Below the pieces are notes generated by a model. It did not search any database and was not told the origin of the DNA. It saw only the letters and a program-made list of their open reading frames with translations. From positions 40,835-104,834 of the forward strand of contig JAHDBC010000002.1 of the NCBI GenBank assembly GCA_020630595.1: a stretch of 64,000 nucleotides of DNA. The letters run 5' to 3'. Below, piece by piece: positions 42,856-52,322 of the stretch. A program made the translations under genes and the position numbers. The stretch's first letter is position 1, and the number at the start of each line of letters is the position of its first letter. Origin of the DNA: Planktomarina sp. GTDB taxonomy: Bacteria; Pseudomonadota; Alphaproteobacteria; Rhodobacterales; Rhodobacteraceae.

Positions 42856-44286
42856 ATGGAACCATTAACTTGGACAGGTGGCCTTGGAACTTTCCTCGTC
42901 CCCCTCTTTTATCTGTTCTGCGCGATTGGCGCGCTGGGCGTCATCGCACTGTTTGTCTTGCCTTTGGTGATTGCCGAAGACACAAGCGGCGCTGCCATCC
43001 TGAAACGCGGCCCATCTGACCATGCGGCGTCTGTTATACAGTGGGCGTTTTTGGGCTTGGTCGGTGTTTTGGTCATCTACACCGTGGTCGCAATCTTTGG
43101 GCCCTATGGGATTGGCGGGATCATTGGCGAAGTGGGCGCACGGTTTTTGCCGGTGTGGATTGCGCTGATCGTCACCTTTGCACTTTCGATCACGTTTAAG
43201 CGTAAATTGGGCCTTTATGGAAAACTGTTCGACAGTCCAATTGGCATGATCGGCTTTGGACTTGTGATGTTTTGGGTCTTTACGGCCATATTCGCAGATC
43301 TGGTGATGACCCATGATCCGCTGTCGCAAGTTTCAGGCATGAAGAACAAGAAACCAGGCCATCCGGGCGGCGAAGGATTGGTGGGTCATTATCTGTTGGG
43401 CGGCGACGCGCTGGCACGGGATGTGTTCAGCCGCATGGTCAAGGGCAGCCAAATCGTGATCACGATTGCCCCGCTGGCCACGTTGTTTGCGTTCATGGTG
43501 GGGATCACCCTTGGCCTGCCAGCGGGTTATTTCGGTGGGTTCTTTGACACATTGCTAAGCTTTCTGGCGAACCTGATCTTGGCCTTCCCAGTGATCTTGC
43601 TGTTCTATCTTTTGGTGACACCCGAAATCGTGTTGACGGGCTTGCCCACCTTCATGGCGATGGTGCTGTTTTTGTTCCCGATGATCTTCCTGATCATCCT
43701 GTTCAACAGCCGCTATTTCATCAAACCGCAGAAGCGCAACTTGCTGATTGCGGGTGTGTTGATTGTGGGTTTCGCTCTGTATCTGTCGCTGATTTCAGAC
43801 CAAACGCGGCCACAACCTTTGTGGGTCGATTTCGTGCCGGCATCGCTTGATCTGTTCAACATTCCCGGCGGTATCCTGATTGTGTTTGTGTCGGTGGTGT
43901 TCGTGAATTCGCCCACAGTGTTTCGGATTGTACGCGGTCTGGTGTTGGATATTCAGACCCGCGATTACGTTGCCGCGGCGCAGACACGTGGCGAAGGACC
44001 ATGGTACATCATGCTGTGGGAAATCCTGCCAAACGCACGGGGCCCGCTGATTGTCGATTTCTGTCTGCGGATTGGTTACACGACTATCCTTTTGGGAACA
44101 TTGGGCTTCTTTGGCTTGGGGCTGCCGCCCGAAAGCCCGGATTGGGGCACAACGATCAATGCCGGGCGGCGTCTGCTGTCTGCGTTCCCGCACCCCGCAA
44201 TTGTGCCCGCTGTGGCGCTGATCACGCTGGTGTTGGGTTTGAACCTGCTGGCTGACGGCCTGCGCGAAGAAAGCCTGAAGGACTGA
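42856..44286 (+). CDS. ABC transporter permease, DppC/OppC type, enlarged
   Basis: Inner-membrane permease of 476 residues, far above the usual 280-310. The classical DppC core starts near residue 120 (LFDSPIGMIGFGLVMFWVF) and contains LLGGDALARDVFSRMVKGSQ, then the EAA loop YVAAAQTRGEGPWYIMLWE and FFGLGLPPESPDWGTTI. An N-terminal extension of about 115 residues adds three hydrophobic segments. A second insert of about 80 residues (around NSRYFIKPQKRNLLIAGV) lies between core helices and adds one more or two. No frameshift or fusion scar is visible. Confidence 0.9.
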   Translation: MEPLTWTGGLGTFLVPLFYLFCAIGALGVIALFVLPLVIAEDTSGAAILKRGPSDHAASVIQWAFLGLVGVLVIYTVVAIFGPYGIGGIIGEVGARFLPVWIALIVTFALSITFKRKLGLYGKLFDSPIGMIGFGLVMFWVFTAIFADLVMTHDPLSQVSGMKNKKPGHPGGEGLVGHYLLGGDALARDVFSRMVKGSQIVITIAPLATLFAFMVGITLGLPAGYFGGFFDTLLSFLANLILAFPVILLFYLLVTPEIVLTGLPTFMAMVLFLFPMIFLIILFNSRYFIKPQKRNLLIAGVLIVGFALYLSLISDQTRPQPLWVDFVPASLDLFNIPGGILIVFVSVVFVNSPTVFRIVRGLVLDIQTRDYVAAAQTRGEGPWYIMLWEILPNARGPLIVDFCLRIGYTTILLGTLGFFGLGLPPESPDWGTTINAGRRLLSAFPHPAIVPAVALITLVLGLNLLADGLREESLKD

Positions 44287-44290
44287 TATC

Positions 44291-46375
44291 ATGGCAAAAC
44301 AAGACTATGACGGCCCGATCCTTGAAATTGACAATCTGTCGATTTCATTCTTCACGCGGTTGCGCGAAATCCCCGCAGTGATGGATTTTTCCTGCACCGT
44401 ACAACCCGGCGAAGCCATGGGGCTGGTCGGGGAATCCGGATGTGGGAAATCCACAGTCGCGCTTGGCGTCATGCAAGATCTGGGCGTGAACGGACGCATC
44501 GTTGGCGGGTCCATCAAATTCAAGGGCCGTGATCTGGGTGACATGTCGATCGAAGAGCTGCGTGATATTCGCGGATCCGAAATCGCCATGATCTATCAGG
44601 AACCGATGGCATCCCTGAACCCGGCGATGAAAATCGGCAAACAGCTGATGGAAGTGCCGATGATCCACGAAGGTGTTGGCGAAGCCGAAGCGTACGAACG
44701 CGCGTTAGAGGTCGTCACCGACGTGAAACTGCCCGATCCGGAACGGATTTTGAAATCCTATCCCCACCAATTGTCTGGCGGGCAGCAACAGCGGATCGTG
44801 ATTGCCATGGCGTTGATGGCGAACCCGTCGCTGCTGATCTTGGATGAACCAACCACCGCGCTGGACGTGACCGTTGAAGCCGCCGTGGTGGAATTGGTCA
44901 AGGATCTGGGCAAGAAATACGGCACATCCATGCTATTCATTTCGCACAATCTGGGTCTGGTTTTGGAAACCTGTGACCGCATCTGTGTGATGTATTCTGG
45001 CGAAGCTGTCGAAACCGGCAAGATTGAAGATGTGTTCGACAAGATGCATCACCCCTATACTCAGGCCCTGTTCCGGTCGATCCCGTTGCCCGGGGCAGAC
45101 AAGAACGCGCGGCCTTTGAAGGCGATCCCCGGAAATTTCCCCCTGCCCCATGAACGGCCCAATGGCTGTAACTTTGGGCCCCGGTGCGATTATTTCGAAG
45201 CCGGTCGGTGTGATCAGGGTGTGATACCCATGTCAGATGTCCCGCATGGGGACCGGCACGGGTCGCGCTGCCTGCGTTGGTCAGAAATCGATTGGGATGC
45301 CCCGATGGAGCTGACGGATAAGAAAGAAAAGGCCGAACCCGGCAACGTCGTTCTGAAGATGGACAATCTGAAGAAATACTACGAAGTGGCGGCAAATGCG
45401 CTCTTTGGCGGCGGCAACAAGAAAGTGGTCAAAGCCAACGAAACCCTGTCGTTCGAAGCCCGCGAATCCGAAACCCTGGCCATTGTCGGCGAATCTGGTT
45501 GCGGGAAATCCACCTTTGCCAAGGTGCTGATGGGGCTGGAAACGGCAACGGACGGAACGATCATGGTCGACAACCGTTCCATTGGGGATGTGCCGATCGA
45601 AGATCGCGATCCCAAAACGGTTGGCGAAATTCAGATGGTGTTTCAAAACCCATTCGATACGCTGAACCCATCGATGACGGTTGGATCGCAAATTATCCGT
45701 GCGCTGGAAATTTTTGGCGTCGGAAACAGCGATGCGGACCGCAACGAACGCATGCTGCGCCTGTTGGATTTGGTAAAGCTGCCCCGCGAATTTGCGGGCC
45801 GGATGCCCCGGCAGCTGTCTGGTGGTCAGAAACAGCGTGTTGGAATCGCGCGGGCCTTTGCAGGGGATGCGCGGATTGTTGTGGCCGATGAACCTGTGTC
45901 TGCGCTGGATGTTTCGGTTCAGGCGGCTGTCACCGATCTGCTGATGGAAATCCAGCGCGAACACAAAACCACGCTGCTGTTCATTTCGCATGATCTGTCA
46001 ATTGTGCGGTACCTATCAGACCGTGTGATGGTGATGTATTTGGGCCATGTGGTGGAATTGGGCACGACGGAACAAGTGTTCCAGCCGCCCTACCACCCCT
46101 ATACCGAAGCCTTGCTGTCTGCTGTGCCGATCGCAGACACATCTGTGGAAAAACAGCACATCGTTTTGGAAGGCGATATTCCTTCTGCCATGAACCCACC
46201 CCCGGGCTGCCCATTCCAAACGCGCTGCCGCTGGAAAGATCAGGTGCCCGGTGGGTTGTGTGAAAAGGAAGTGCCGCCCGTGCGTCACGTGGCCGAAGGC
46301 CATCAGATGAAATGCCATCTGGCCGAAGATATTCTGGCCCGCATGGAACCCGTGATCAAGATCGCAGCGGAATGA
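44291..46375 (+). CDS. ABC transporter ATP-binding protein, fused DppD-DppF type
   Basis: Single protein of 694 residues with two nucleotide-binding domains that would normally be DppD and DppF. Half one: Walker A GLVGESGCGKSTVALG near 42, signature LSGGQQQRIVIAMAL, Walker B SLLILDEPTTALDVT. Half two: AIVGESGCGKSTFAK near 400, LSGGQKQRVGIARAF, VVADEPVSALDVS. Each half is followed by the Cys-containing oligopeptide-transporter C-terminal region (GCNFGPRCDYF and GCPFQTRCRW). It begins four bases after the permease stop. Confidence 0.94.
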   Translation: MAKQDYDGPILEIDNLSISFFTRLREIPAVMDFSCTVQPGEAMGLVGESGCGKSTVALGVMQDLGVNGRIVGGSIKFKGRDLGDMSIEELRDIRGSEIAMIYQEPMASLNPAMKIGKQLMEVPMIHEGVGEAEAYERALEVVTDVKLPDPERILKSYPHQLSGGQQQRIVIAMALMANPSLLILDEPTTALDVTVEAAVVELVKDLGKKYGTSMLFISHNLGLVLETCDRICVMYSGEAVETGKIEDVFDKMHHPYTQALFRSIPLPGADKNARPLKAIPGNFPLPHERPNGCNFGPRCDYFEAGRCDQGVIPMSDVPHGDRHGSRCLRWSEIDWDAPMELTDKKEKAEPGNVVLKMDNLKKYYEVAANALFGGGNKKVVKANETLSFEARESETLAIVGESGCGKSTFAKVLMGLETATDGTIMVDNRSIGDVPIEDRDPKTVGEIQMVFQNPFDTLNPSMTVGSQIIRALEIFGVGNSDADRNERMLRLLDLVKLPREFAGRMPRQLSGGQKQRVGIARAFAGDARIVVADEPVSALDVSVQAAVTDLLMEIQREHKTTLLFISHDLSIVRYLSDRVMVMYLGHVVELGTTEQVFQPPYHPYTEALLSAVPIADTSVEKQHIVLEGDIPSAMNPPPGCPFQTRCRWKDQVPGGLCEKEVPPVRHVAEGHQMKCHLAEDILARMEPVIKIAAE

Positions 46376-46386
46376 TCATCTGATTG

Positions 46387-46418
46387 GGGAGTGTTTCATT
46401 CGTGGAATGCTCCCTTTT
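46387..46418 (+). terminator. Terminator of the ABC importer operon
   Basis: GGGAGTGTTTCA (46387-46398) pairs with TGGAATGCTCCC (46403-46414), allowing three G-U pairs, around a TTCG tetraloop, followed by TTTT. It lies 11 bases after the ATPase stop. Confidence 0.92.
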
Positions 46419-46500
46419 CGCGGACTGAACGGCAGATGGATCAACCTCAAACACGGGCAACTGAACAGTTCGCACGCATCTTTTAACCCATTGTTAGGGT

Positions 46501-47091
46501 TCAGTTTCCCAGAATGATCCGCACATAATCGCGCGTTTCCTTGAACGGCGGCACACCGTTATAGCGCCGCACAGCGCCTGGCCCCGCATTGTACGCCGCC
46601 AACGCCAACCGCCACGATCCGAATTCGCGGAATTGTTCTTTCAAATAGCGGGCGCCACCTTCAAGGTTCTGGCGCGGGTCCATCGGATTGACACCCAAAT
46701 CACGGGCAGTCGCAGGCATCAACTGGGCCAATCCAATCGCCCCCTTGTGGGACCGTATTGTTGGATTCCAACGGCTTTCCTGCTGCACCAAACGCAAAAA
46801 CAAATCTTGCGGTATACCGTGGCGTAACGCCATTTCACGGGCAACGGCCAGAAACGGGCCACGATAACGACCTGTATAAGCGGGAGTCGCGGCCGCCGCA
46901 CCCGGTGTCCCCGGCACAATCACCGGGCTGGGCGCTAATCGGACAGATGAATTGTATTGCTGTGCAGCGCGGTTGTCCAAAACATCCAACTGATTGCGCA
47001 AAAGATCAGTTCTGCTGCGCGTCGAAGTAGATTGGGCCATGGCATCAGACGCCATTACCGCAAGCAGACTAACAAAAACACTGGCCCTCAT
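46501..47091 (-). CDS. Lytic transglycosylase, SLT domain
   Basis: Exported peptidoglycan lyase of 196 residues. The ATG at 47091 gives a signal peptide (RASVFVSLLAVMASDAMAQ). A linker rich in Ala/Pro/Thr runs to about residue 75. The SLT domain holds the catalytic E105 in LVQQESRWNPTIRS, then GAIGLAQLMPATARDLGV and LALAAYNAGPGAVRRYNG. It ends YVRIILGN. Divergent from ssb. Confidence 0.93.
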   Translation of the reverse strand: MRASVFVSLLAVMASDAMAQSTSTRSRTDLLRNQLDVLDNRAAQQYNSSVRLAPSPVIVPGTPGAAAATPAYTGRYRGPFLAVAREMALRHGIPQDLFLRLVQQESRWNPTIRSHKGAIGLAQLMPATARDLGVNPMDPRQNLEGGARYLKEQFREFGSWRLALAAYNAGPGAVRRYNGVPPFKETRDYVRIILGN

Positions 47092-47228
47092 CCGGTTTCC
47101 CGTTCCCCTTTGCCTGAAGCCTATATAAAACAACTGTTAACAAGTTCTACACCTCATGTGATTAGGGCTAAAATTGTAACGGTTTACGCAACAATTGGCC
47201 CAACGCGTGGGTCAACAGGGGGAATGAT

Positions 47229-47741
47229 ATGGCCGGATCCGTGAATAAGGTGATTTTGGTTGGCAATCTGGGCCAGGACCCAGAAGTCCGCAGCTTCCAG
47301 AATGGGGGCAAGGTGTGCAATCTTTCGATTGCGACGTCCGAAAACTGGAAAGACCGCAACACGGGCGAACGTCGCGAAAAAACCGAATGGCACCGGGTTG
47401 CGATTTTCAGCGAACCTCTTGTGCGGGTGGCCGAACAGTATCTGCGCAAAGGATCCAAGGTTTACATCGAAGGCCAATTGGAAACGCGGAAATGGCAAGA
47501 CCAGAATGGTCAGGATCGTTACACCACCGAAGTTGCGCTGCGCCCCTATCGGTCTGAACTGACGATGCTGGATGGGCGCGGCGAAAACCAAGGCGGAAGC
47601 GGTGGCGGTGGCGGTTACATGGCCGACCAATCGGGCGGCGGCTACAGCGGCGGCGGTGGCAACTATGGCGGTGGACAAGGCGGTGGTGGCTATGGTGGCC
47701 CTGCACCCGCCGCCGACTTGGACGACGACATCCCGTTCTAA
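47229..47741 (+). CDS. ssb: Single-stranded DNA-binding protein
   Basis: Coats single-stranded DNA in replication, recombination and repair. The protein has 170 residues. The N-terminal OB fold starts [20 protein letters not shown] and includes [14 protein letters not shown] and [20 protein letters not shown] Gly-rich linker (about 118-158) leads to the acidic tip DLDDDIPF, which docks partner proteins. No clear alphaproteobacterial LexA box (GTTC-N7-GTTC) was seen upstream. Confidence 0.97.
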   Translation: MAGSVNKVILVGNLGQDPEVRSFQNGGKVCNLSIATSENWKDRNTGERREKTEWHRVAIFSEPLVRVAEQYLRKGSKVYIEGQLETRKWQDQNGQDRYTTEVALRPYRSELTMLDGRGENQGGSGGGGGYMADQSGGGYSGGGGNYGGGQGGGGYGGPAPAADLDDDIPF

Positions 47742-47756
47742 AGCACCGCTGTGCAC

Positions 47757-48050
47757 ATGTCCCCGGAATGGCAGATCATCGTGATCAACGCGGTGGTTTG
47801 CGCGGTCGCTTATTTTGGCATCTATCCGACCTTTAAGCCAATCACGTGGACCAAGATATTGGTCAGTGACGCGGCGGTCACGTGCGCCGCTTTGGGGTTG
47901 GCTGGCATGTTGTTCGCTGGATCCGGCGTCCGGTTCACCCTGATTGCTGTCGAAACCCATTGGGCTGTGTTTTCGCTGGCGACGTTCTTTGCCATCGAAG
48001 CACCCTTGGTGATTTGGTTCGCCCTGACACAGGATATCGAAGACGGCTAA
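47757..48050 (+). CDS. Small integral membrane protein, 97 residues
   Basis: Hydrophobic protein following ssb by 15 bases; the ATG at 47757 is preferred to a GTG two codons earlier. Three membrane helices are visible: IIVINAVVCAVAYFGIY, ILVSDAAVTCAALGLAGMLF and TFFAIEAPLVIWFAL. No family recognised. Its stop overlaps the convergent aroB stop by four bases. Confidence 0.75.
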   Translation: MSPEWQIIVINAVVCAVAYFGIYPTFKPITWTKILVSDAAVTCAALGLAGMLFAGSGVRFTLIAVETHWAVFSLATFFAIEAPLVIWFALTQDIEDG

Positions 48051-49162
48051 CGCCCTTGCAGCGCATCGTTCAGCACGGATCGCACGACATCGGCATCCAC
48101 ATCCGATGTGACAAAGGCATCGCCGATCCCACGCGCCATGATAAAGCGCAATTTGCCCGCTTCGACCTTTTTGTCCTGACCCATTAGATCAATCAATGCG
48201 TCGGCGTCGGGCAAATCGCCCGGAATTTGTGACAGATCGCGTTTCATACCCATCGCCTGCAGGTGATCCCGCACCCGCGAAGGCGCCTCCTGACTGCATA
48301 GGCCCAACCGGGCAGATGTTTCAAATGCCAGCGCGCAGCCAATTGCAACACCTTCGCCATGCAGCAACCGATCAGAATAGCCTGTCGCTGCTTCCAAGGC
48401 GTGGCAGAATGTGTGGCCCAAATTCAGCAAAGCGCGGTCGCCCTGTTCGGTTTCATCGCGCACCACAATGTCCGATTTCATTTGGCACGACATGCGCACC
48501 GCTTCGATCCGTGCATCCAGATCGCCGGCTGCGGCTTTGGGACCATGGGTTTCCAGCCATTCAAAGAACGGGGCATTCCCCAAAAGCCCGTATTTCGCAA
48601 CTTCCCCGTAACCCGCAAGAAAATCGCGCGGGGTCAAAGTGTTTAGCAAATCGATATCCGCAAGAACCATCGTGGGTTGATGAAATGCCCCGACCAGATT
48701 CTTCCCATGGCGGGTGTTAATCCCGGTTTTCCCCCCCACCGAACTGTCGACCTGTGCCAACAGGGAAGTCGGCATTTGCACAAACCGGATGCCACGCCGA
48801 AACACAGCGGCCGCAAATCCCACCAGATCGCCGATCACGCCGCCACCGAAGGCAACAACAACATCGCCCCGTTCCAAACGCAGATCCAACATCCATTCGA
48901 CCACTTCCGTGAGATGGGCCCAGTTTTTCGTGGCCTCGCCCTGTGGCAGCGCCAGCACATCCGACGCGATGCCGGAACCGTCCAACGCTGCTGTCAGTTT
49001 ATCCAAATGCAGCCGCGCCACATGGGCGTCGGCCACAATAGCCACACGCGGGCGTTTCAAAACCGGGCCAATCAAGTGCCCCGCCCGACCGATCACACCG
49101 GAACCGATAGTGATGTCATAGGCCCTTTCGCCCAAGGGCACGTGTACGATGGTGTCGGTCAT
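48047..49162 (-). CDS. aroB: 3-dehydroquinate synthase
   Basis: Second step of the shikimate pathway: cyclises DAHP to 3-dehydroquinate with NAD and a metal. The protein has 371 residues. Key blocks are VVAFGGGVIGDLVGFAAAVFRRG near 107, TSLLAQVDSSVGGKTGIN, GYGEVAKYGLLG and LLNLGHTFCHALEAATG with a metal-binding His. It begins in an ATGA overlap with aroK. Confidence 0.96.
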   Translation of the reverse strand: MTDTIVHVPLGERAYDITIGSGVIGRAGHLIGPVLKRPRVAIVADAHVARLHLDKLTAALDGSGIASDVLALPQGEATKNWAHLTEVVEWMLDLRLERGDVVVAFGGGVIGDLVGFAAAVFRRGIRFVQMPTSLLAQVDSSVGGKTGINTRHGKNLVGAFHQPTMVLADIDLLNTLTPRDFLAGYGEVAKYGLLGNAPFFEWLETHGPKAAAGDLDARIEAVRMSCQMKSDIVVRDETEQGDRALLNLGHTFCHALEAATGYSDRLLHGEGVAIGCALAFETSARLGLCSQEAPSRVRDHLQAMGMKRDLSQIPGDLPDADALIDLMGQDKKVEAGKLRFIMARGIGDAFVTSDVDADVVRSVLNDALQGR

Positions 49163-49695
49163 GGGTGTGAATCCAGGATGTTGGCAGACTGCAGCGCGTC
49201 CCTGACCTTGGTCATGGTCTTTTTCACGCTGTACGTCGTGCGGGTTTCGATAACCAAATCGGCCTTCAGATAGGTTGGTCTGCGATCACGGCGCAGCGTG
49301 TCGAGCGTGGTTTTCGGGTTTTGGGTTTGCAGCAAAGGGCGCGTTTTCGAATGTTTCACGCGATCCCACAGGGTCGCAAGGCTTGCATCCAGAAACACAC
49401 TGATCCCACGCGCCGCGATGCTGTGGCGTACGGGGTCAGACATGAAGGCCCCACCCCCTGTTGCCAAAATCATCGGCGTGCCAGACAAAAGCCGTTCGAT
49501 CACCTTGGCTTCTGCGGTTCTGAAGAACGCTTCCCCATCGCGTTCGAAGATTTCCTTGATCGTTCTGTCAGCAGCACGTTCAATTTCAGTATCAGAATCG
49601 CGAAATTCAACATTCAGATCAGCGGCCAATGCCTTGCCAACGGCAGACTTTCCCGATCCCATCATCCCAACAAGAACCACTGTTTTTTTGAGCAC
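49159..49695 (-). CDS. aroK: Shikimate kinase
   Basis: Phosphorylates shikimate at the 3-position. The protein has 178 residues from the GTG at 49695, which gives a normal start (LKKTVVLVGMMGSGKSAVG, Walker A near 10-17). The shikimate-binding Asp and Arg are in RDSDTEIERAADR and FRTAEAKVI, and GGGAFM follows. The open frame upstream (30 codons) lacks family sequence. Coupled to aroB. Confidence 0.94.
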   Translation of the reverse strand: MLKKTVVLVGMMGSGKSAVGKALAADLNVEFRDSDTEIERAADRTIKEIFERDGEAFFRTAEAKVIERLLSGTPMILATGGGAFMSDPVRHSIAARGISVFLDASLATLWDRVKHSKTRPLLQTQNPKTTLDTLRRDRRPTYLKADLVIETRTTYSVKKTMTKVRDALQSANILDSHP

Positions 49696-49800
49696 AGAGC
49701 CACCATATTCAGACAAACACGCGAAGAACGCTTTCCCCTCAATGGCCGTATTGATACAAAAAGACCAGAGGCGAGACAGTACCACAAAAGGACAATTCCC

Positions 49801-49950
49801 ATGCTGCGGTTGATAAAGGTTCTTTTTTATCTTGCGGTCATTGGGGCCATTTGTCTTGTGGCCTTTGCCTATATTGGCCCGATGATGGGTTTTGATTTTT
49901 CCGCGCCACAGTCAGATGTGCGCATACCCGTCGAACTCAATGCGCAGTAA
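49801..49950 (+). CDS. Small single-pass membrane protein, 49 residues
   Basis: Short frame starting at 49801 after an AAAGGA ribosome site. It has a basic start LRLIKV, one hydrophobic helix FYLAVIGAICLVAFAYIGPM and a polar tail SAPQSDVRIPVELNAQ expected in the periplasm. It overlaps the next gene by 11 bases, which supports translation. Function unknown. Confidence 0.7.
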   Translation: MLRLIKVLFYLAVIGAICLVAFAYIGPMMGFDFSAPQSDVRIPVELNAQ

Positions 49951-51406
49951 CACCCGGGTACGACTGACCGTTCTGTGTGTGCTCGGCATTCTGATTGCAG
50001 TGCCAGCCGCAAGCCAAAACGACGAAGCATCGGCCCCACTGTCAGCGATTGAATGGCTGACCCCACTTCCCGGTCAAACCGTTCTGACTGAACCTTTGGA
50101 AACACCAACCACCAACAACGCACCCGTCCCATCCGTGGATGTTGCGCCGCTGGGGCGGTCTAAAATCCGCAGCGTCGGGCTAATTGATGCTGAAACGCTG
50201 CTGTATGCACCGGATTTCTGGTCGGGCTTTGATCCTGCGGCGCTGGTCCCCGGCCCCGCGGCCCCATTGCCCGAAGTGGGGCGCATCCGGGCACGCATGC
50301 TTATGACCCGGGCCCCATCCGATGATGCAACCCTTGTTGGACGTCTTCGAACCCTTGTTGCGTTGGGCAATCTGGAAGCGGCGTTTGCAATGGTGCAAAG
50401 TTTGGCGACTGAAGACGCGACCTATTTTGACATTGCCAAGGATATTTCGCTTTTGTCCAGCAGGGACCAAGCGGTGTGCCGGAATTGGGCCGATGCGCGG
50501 CACTTGGATCCTGATCCTGGGCTTCGGGTCTTGTGCCTGTCACAAATCGGTCGGTGGGATGCGGCGGCAACGGTTTTCGTCATCCACGATACTTTGGGTG
50601 ATTTCGATACCCGGGATGCCGATCTTTTGGCGATGCATCTGGAACCGGAACTGGCGGAATCAGAACCTGCCCCTGAATTTCAGGCAACAGAAATAACCCC
50701 CCTGCGCTTTCGGTTGTTGGAAAGTGCGGGTTTTGCACGCGGCACACAGGATCTGCCGCTTGGGTTCGCGTTTGCGCAATTGCGTGAATCGGCAGGGTGG
50801 AAGCCACGTTTGGATGCAGCGGAACGGCTTTTGCTTGCCGGTAGCATCCCACCCAATCAAATGCTTGGATTGTACACGGAAAATCGCCCGTCAGCGTCGG
50901 GCGGGGTGTGGGAACGTGTGCGAACGGTGCAACGTTTGCGCCGTGGATTTTTGGATGGAACACTGACGATGGCGGATGTGACCGCGGCATGGATTGCAGC
51001 CGATGCAGCGGGCCTTGCCGGACCAATTGCGAAAATGTTCGAAGATCGCTGGTCGGTCGATGCGATCGATGGTGCCCCCGGGCCCGCATTCATTCGGTTC
51101 GCCCTATTGGCAGGGCAAGGCAAGTTGGTGGATGATGGCGGCCTGATCTGGGAAAACGCACCTGTCGGCGACATTCCCCAGGACCTGCGCACCGCAGTTC
51201 GCGATGGTCTGTCACACCAACCCACAAGGCAGGCCACTGCAACTGACATGGCGACCGTTTTGAACCATACCTATCGCGCAGAAGAAGGTGACTTGACCGC
51301 CCTGACCCGCGCCATGCGTCTTTTGGTGGAAACGGGCCGCAGGCATGTCGCGGAACGCGTTGCCATCGAATACATGGTGCTAACCGCAGGTATTTTGGAT
51401 GAGTGA
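49940..51406 (+). CDS. Conserved hypothetical secreted protein, 488 residues
   Basis: Begins at the ATG at 49940, giving a signal peptide (RLTVLCVLGILIAVPAASQ). The mature protein is a long helical-repeat-like sequence rich in Ala and Leu (LVGRLRTLVALGNLEAAFAM, LRVLCLSQIGRWDAAATV), suggesting TPR/Sel1-like alpha-solenoid repeats. No catalytic motif was recognised. It overlaps the 49-residue membrane protein at one end and xerD at the other (eight bases), so it belongs to that transcript. Probably periplasmic, possibly a scaffold; this is inference. Confidence 0.75.
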   Translation: MRSNTRVRLTVLCVLGILIAVPAASQNDEASAPLSAIEWLTPLPGQTVLTEPLETPTTNNAPVPSVDVAPLGRSKIRSVGLIDAETLLYAPDFWSGFDPAALVPGPAAPLPEVGRIRARMLMTRAPSDDATLVGRLRTLVALGNLEAAFAMVQSLATEDATYFDIAKDISLLSSRDQAVCRNWADARHLDPDPGLRVLCLSQIGRWDAAATVFVIHDTLGDFDTRDADLLAMHLEPELAESEPAPEFQATEITPLRFRLLESAGFARGTQDLPLGFAFAQLRESAGWKPRLDAAERLLLAGSIPPNQMLGLYTENRPSASGGVWERVRTVQRLRRGFLDGTLTMADVTAAWIAADAAGLAGPIAKMFEDRWSVDAIDGAPGPAFIRFALLAGQGKLVDDGGLIWENAPVGDIPQDLRTAVRDGLSHQPTRQATATDMATVLNHTYRAEEGDLTALTRAMRLLVETGRRHVAERVAIEYMVLTAGILDE

Positions 51407-52310
51407 CGCACTGATTTCCATGTTTCTGGAAGCACAGGCCGCCGAACTGGGCGCTGCGAACAACACATTGTTGGCCTATGGTCGTGACCTGATGGATTTT
51501 CAGGCCTTCCTTTCGTCCAAGTCACAGTCGCTGGAAACTGCACGGCAATCGGACATTGAAGCCTATATGATCTATCTGGATGGTCAGGGTTTGGCCCGGG
51601 CGACACGGTCGCGCAGATTGTCATCCATTAAGGGTCTGTATCGGTTCCTGTTCGAAGAAGGTCTTCGCGATGATAACCCGGCAATACAGATCAGGGGCCT
51701 GAAACGCGAAAAGAAGCTTCCTGATGCACTGTCGGTCGACGACGTCGACGCATTGCTGTCAGCGGCCAAAACCACTGCCAAAAAAGAAACCGATCGTCTG
51801 CGCGACGTGTGTTTGATGGAGGTTCTATATGCCACGGGTCTGCGGGTGACCGAACTTGTCGGGCTTCCGCTGTCGGCTGTTTTGGGTGATCCGCGGATGA
51901 TCCTTGTCCGTGGGAAAGGCGGCAAAGACCGCATGGTGCCCCTGTCCCAAGATGCGCGCAACGCCCTGAAAGCCTGGCTGTCGGTTCGCAAGAAAGACAA
52001 GAAATTCGCGGACCATCCCGCCCTGTTTCCGTCAACCAGCAAAGACGGGCATGTCACGCGGGTTTGGTTTCACGGTCGGGTCAAGGCATTGGCGGTGCAG
52101 GCCGGCGTCGATCCATCCCGCGTAACGCCCCATGCATTGCGCCATGCATTCGCGACGCATCTGTTGGCAGGCGGCGCAGATTTGCGGTCTATTCAAACGA
52201 TGCTGGGCCATGCAGACATTGCCACAACGGAAATTTACACTCATATCCTTGACGAACGGCTGAAATCGCTGGTGTTGGATCACCATCCATTGGCCGAACG
52301 CGACACCTGA
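51399..52310 (+). CDS. xerD: Site-specific tyrosine recombinase XerD
   Basis: Resolves chromosome dimers at dif with XerC and FtsK. The protein has 303 residues. The SAM-like core-binding domain (about 1-90) is followed by the catalytic domain with Arg in YATGLRVTELVGL, Lys in VRGKGGKDRMVPL, HALRHAFATHL (His-x-x-Arg), GHADIATTEIYTH (His and the Tyr nucleophile). A XerC assignment cannot be excluded without comparison; XerD is favoured by the aroK neighbourhood seen in related genomes. Confidence 0.9.
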   Translation: MSDALISMFLEAQAAELGAANNTLLAYGRDLMDFQAFLSSKSQSLETARQSDIEAYMIYLDGQGLARATRSRRLSSIKGLYRFLFEEGLRDDNPAIQIRGLKREKKLPDALSVDDVDALLSAAKTTAKKETDRLRDVCLMEVLYATGLRVTELVGLPLSAVLGDPRMILVRGKGGKDRMVPLSQDARNALKAWLSVRKKDKKFADHPALFPSTSKDGHVTRVWFHGRVKALAVQAGVDPSRVTPHALRHAFATHLLAGGADLRSIQTMLGHADIATTEIYTHILDERLKSLVLDHHPLAERDT

Positions 52311-52322
52311 TAGGACCCGAAA

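Noticed and set aside
46483-46497. TTAA-N7-TTAG resembling a CtrA site
   Set aside because: Lies in a convergent gap after two stop codons, where no promoter is expected.
47100-47228. Possible LexA box before ssb
   Set aside because: The closest match has GTTA-N4-GTTC, not the alphaproteobacterial GTTC-N7-GTTC.
47184-47960. 258-codon minus-strand frame
   Set aside because: Opposite ssb and its Gly-rich linker, which produces long antisense frames.
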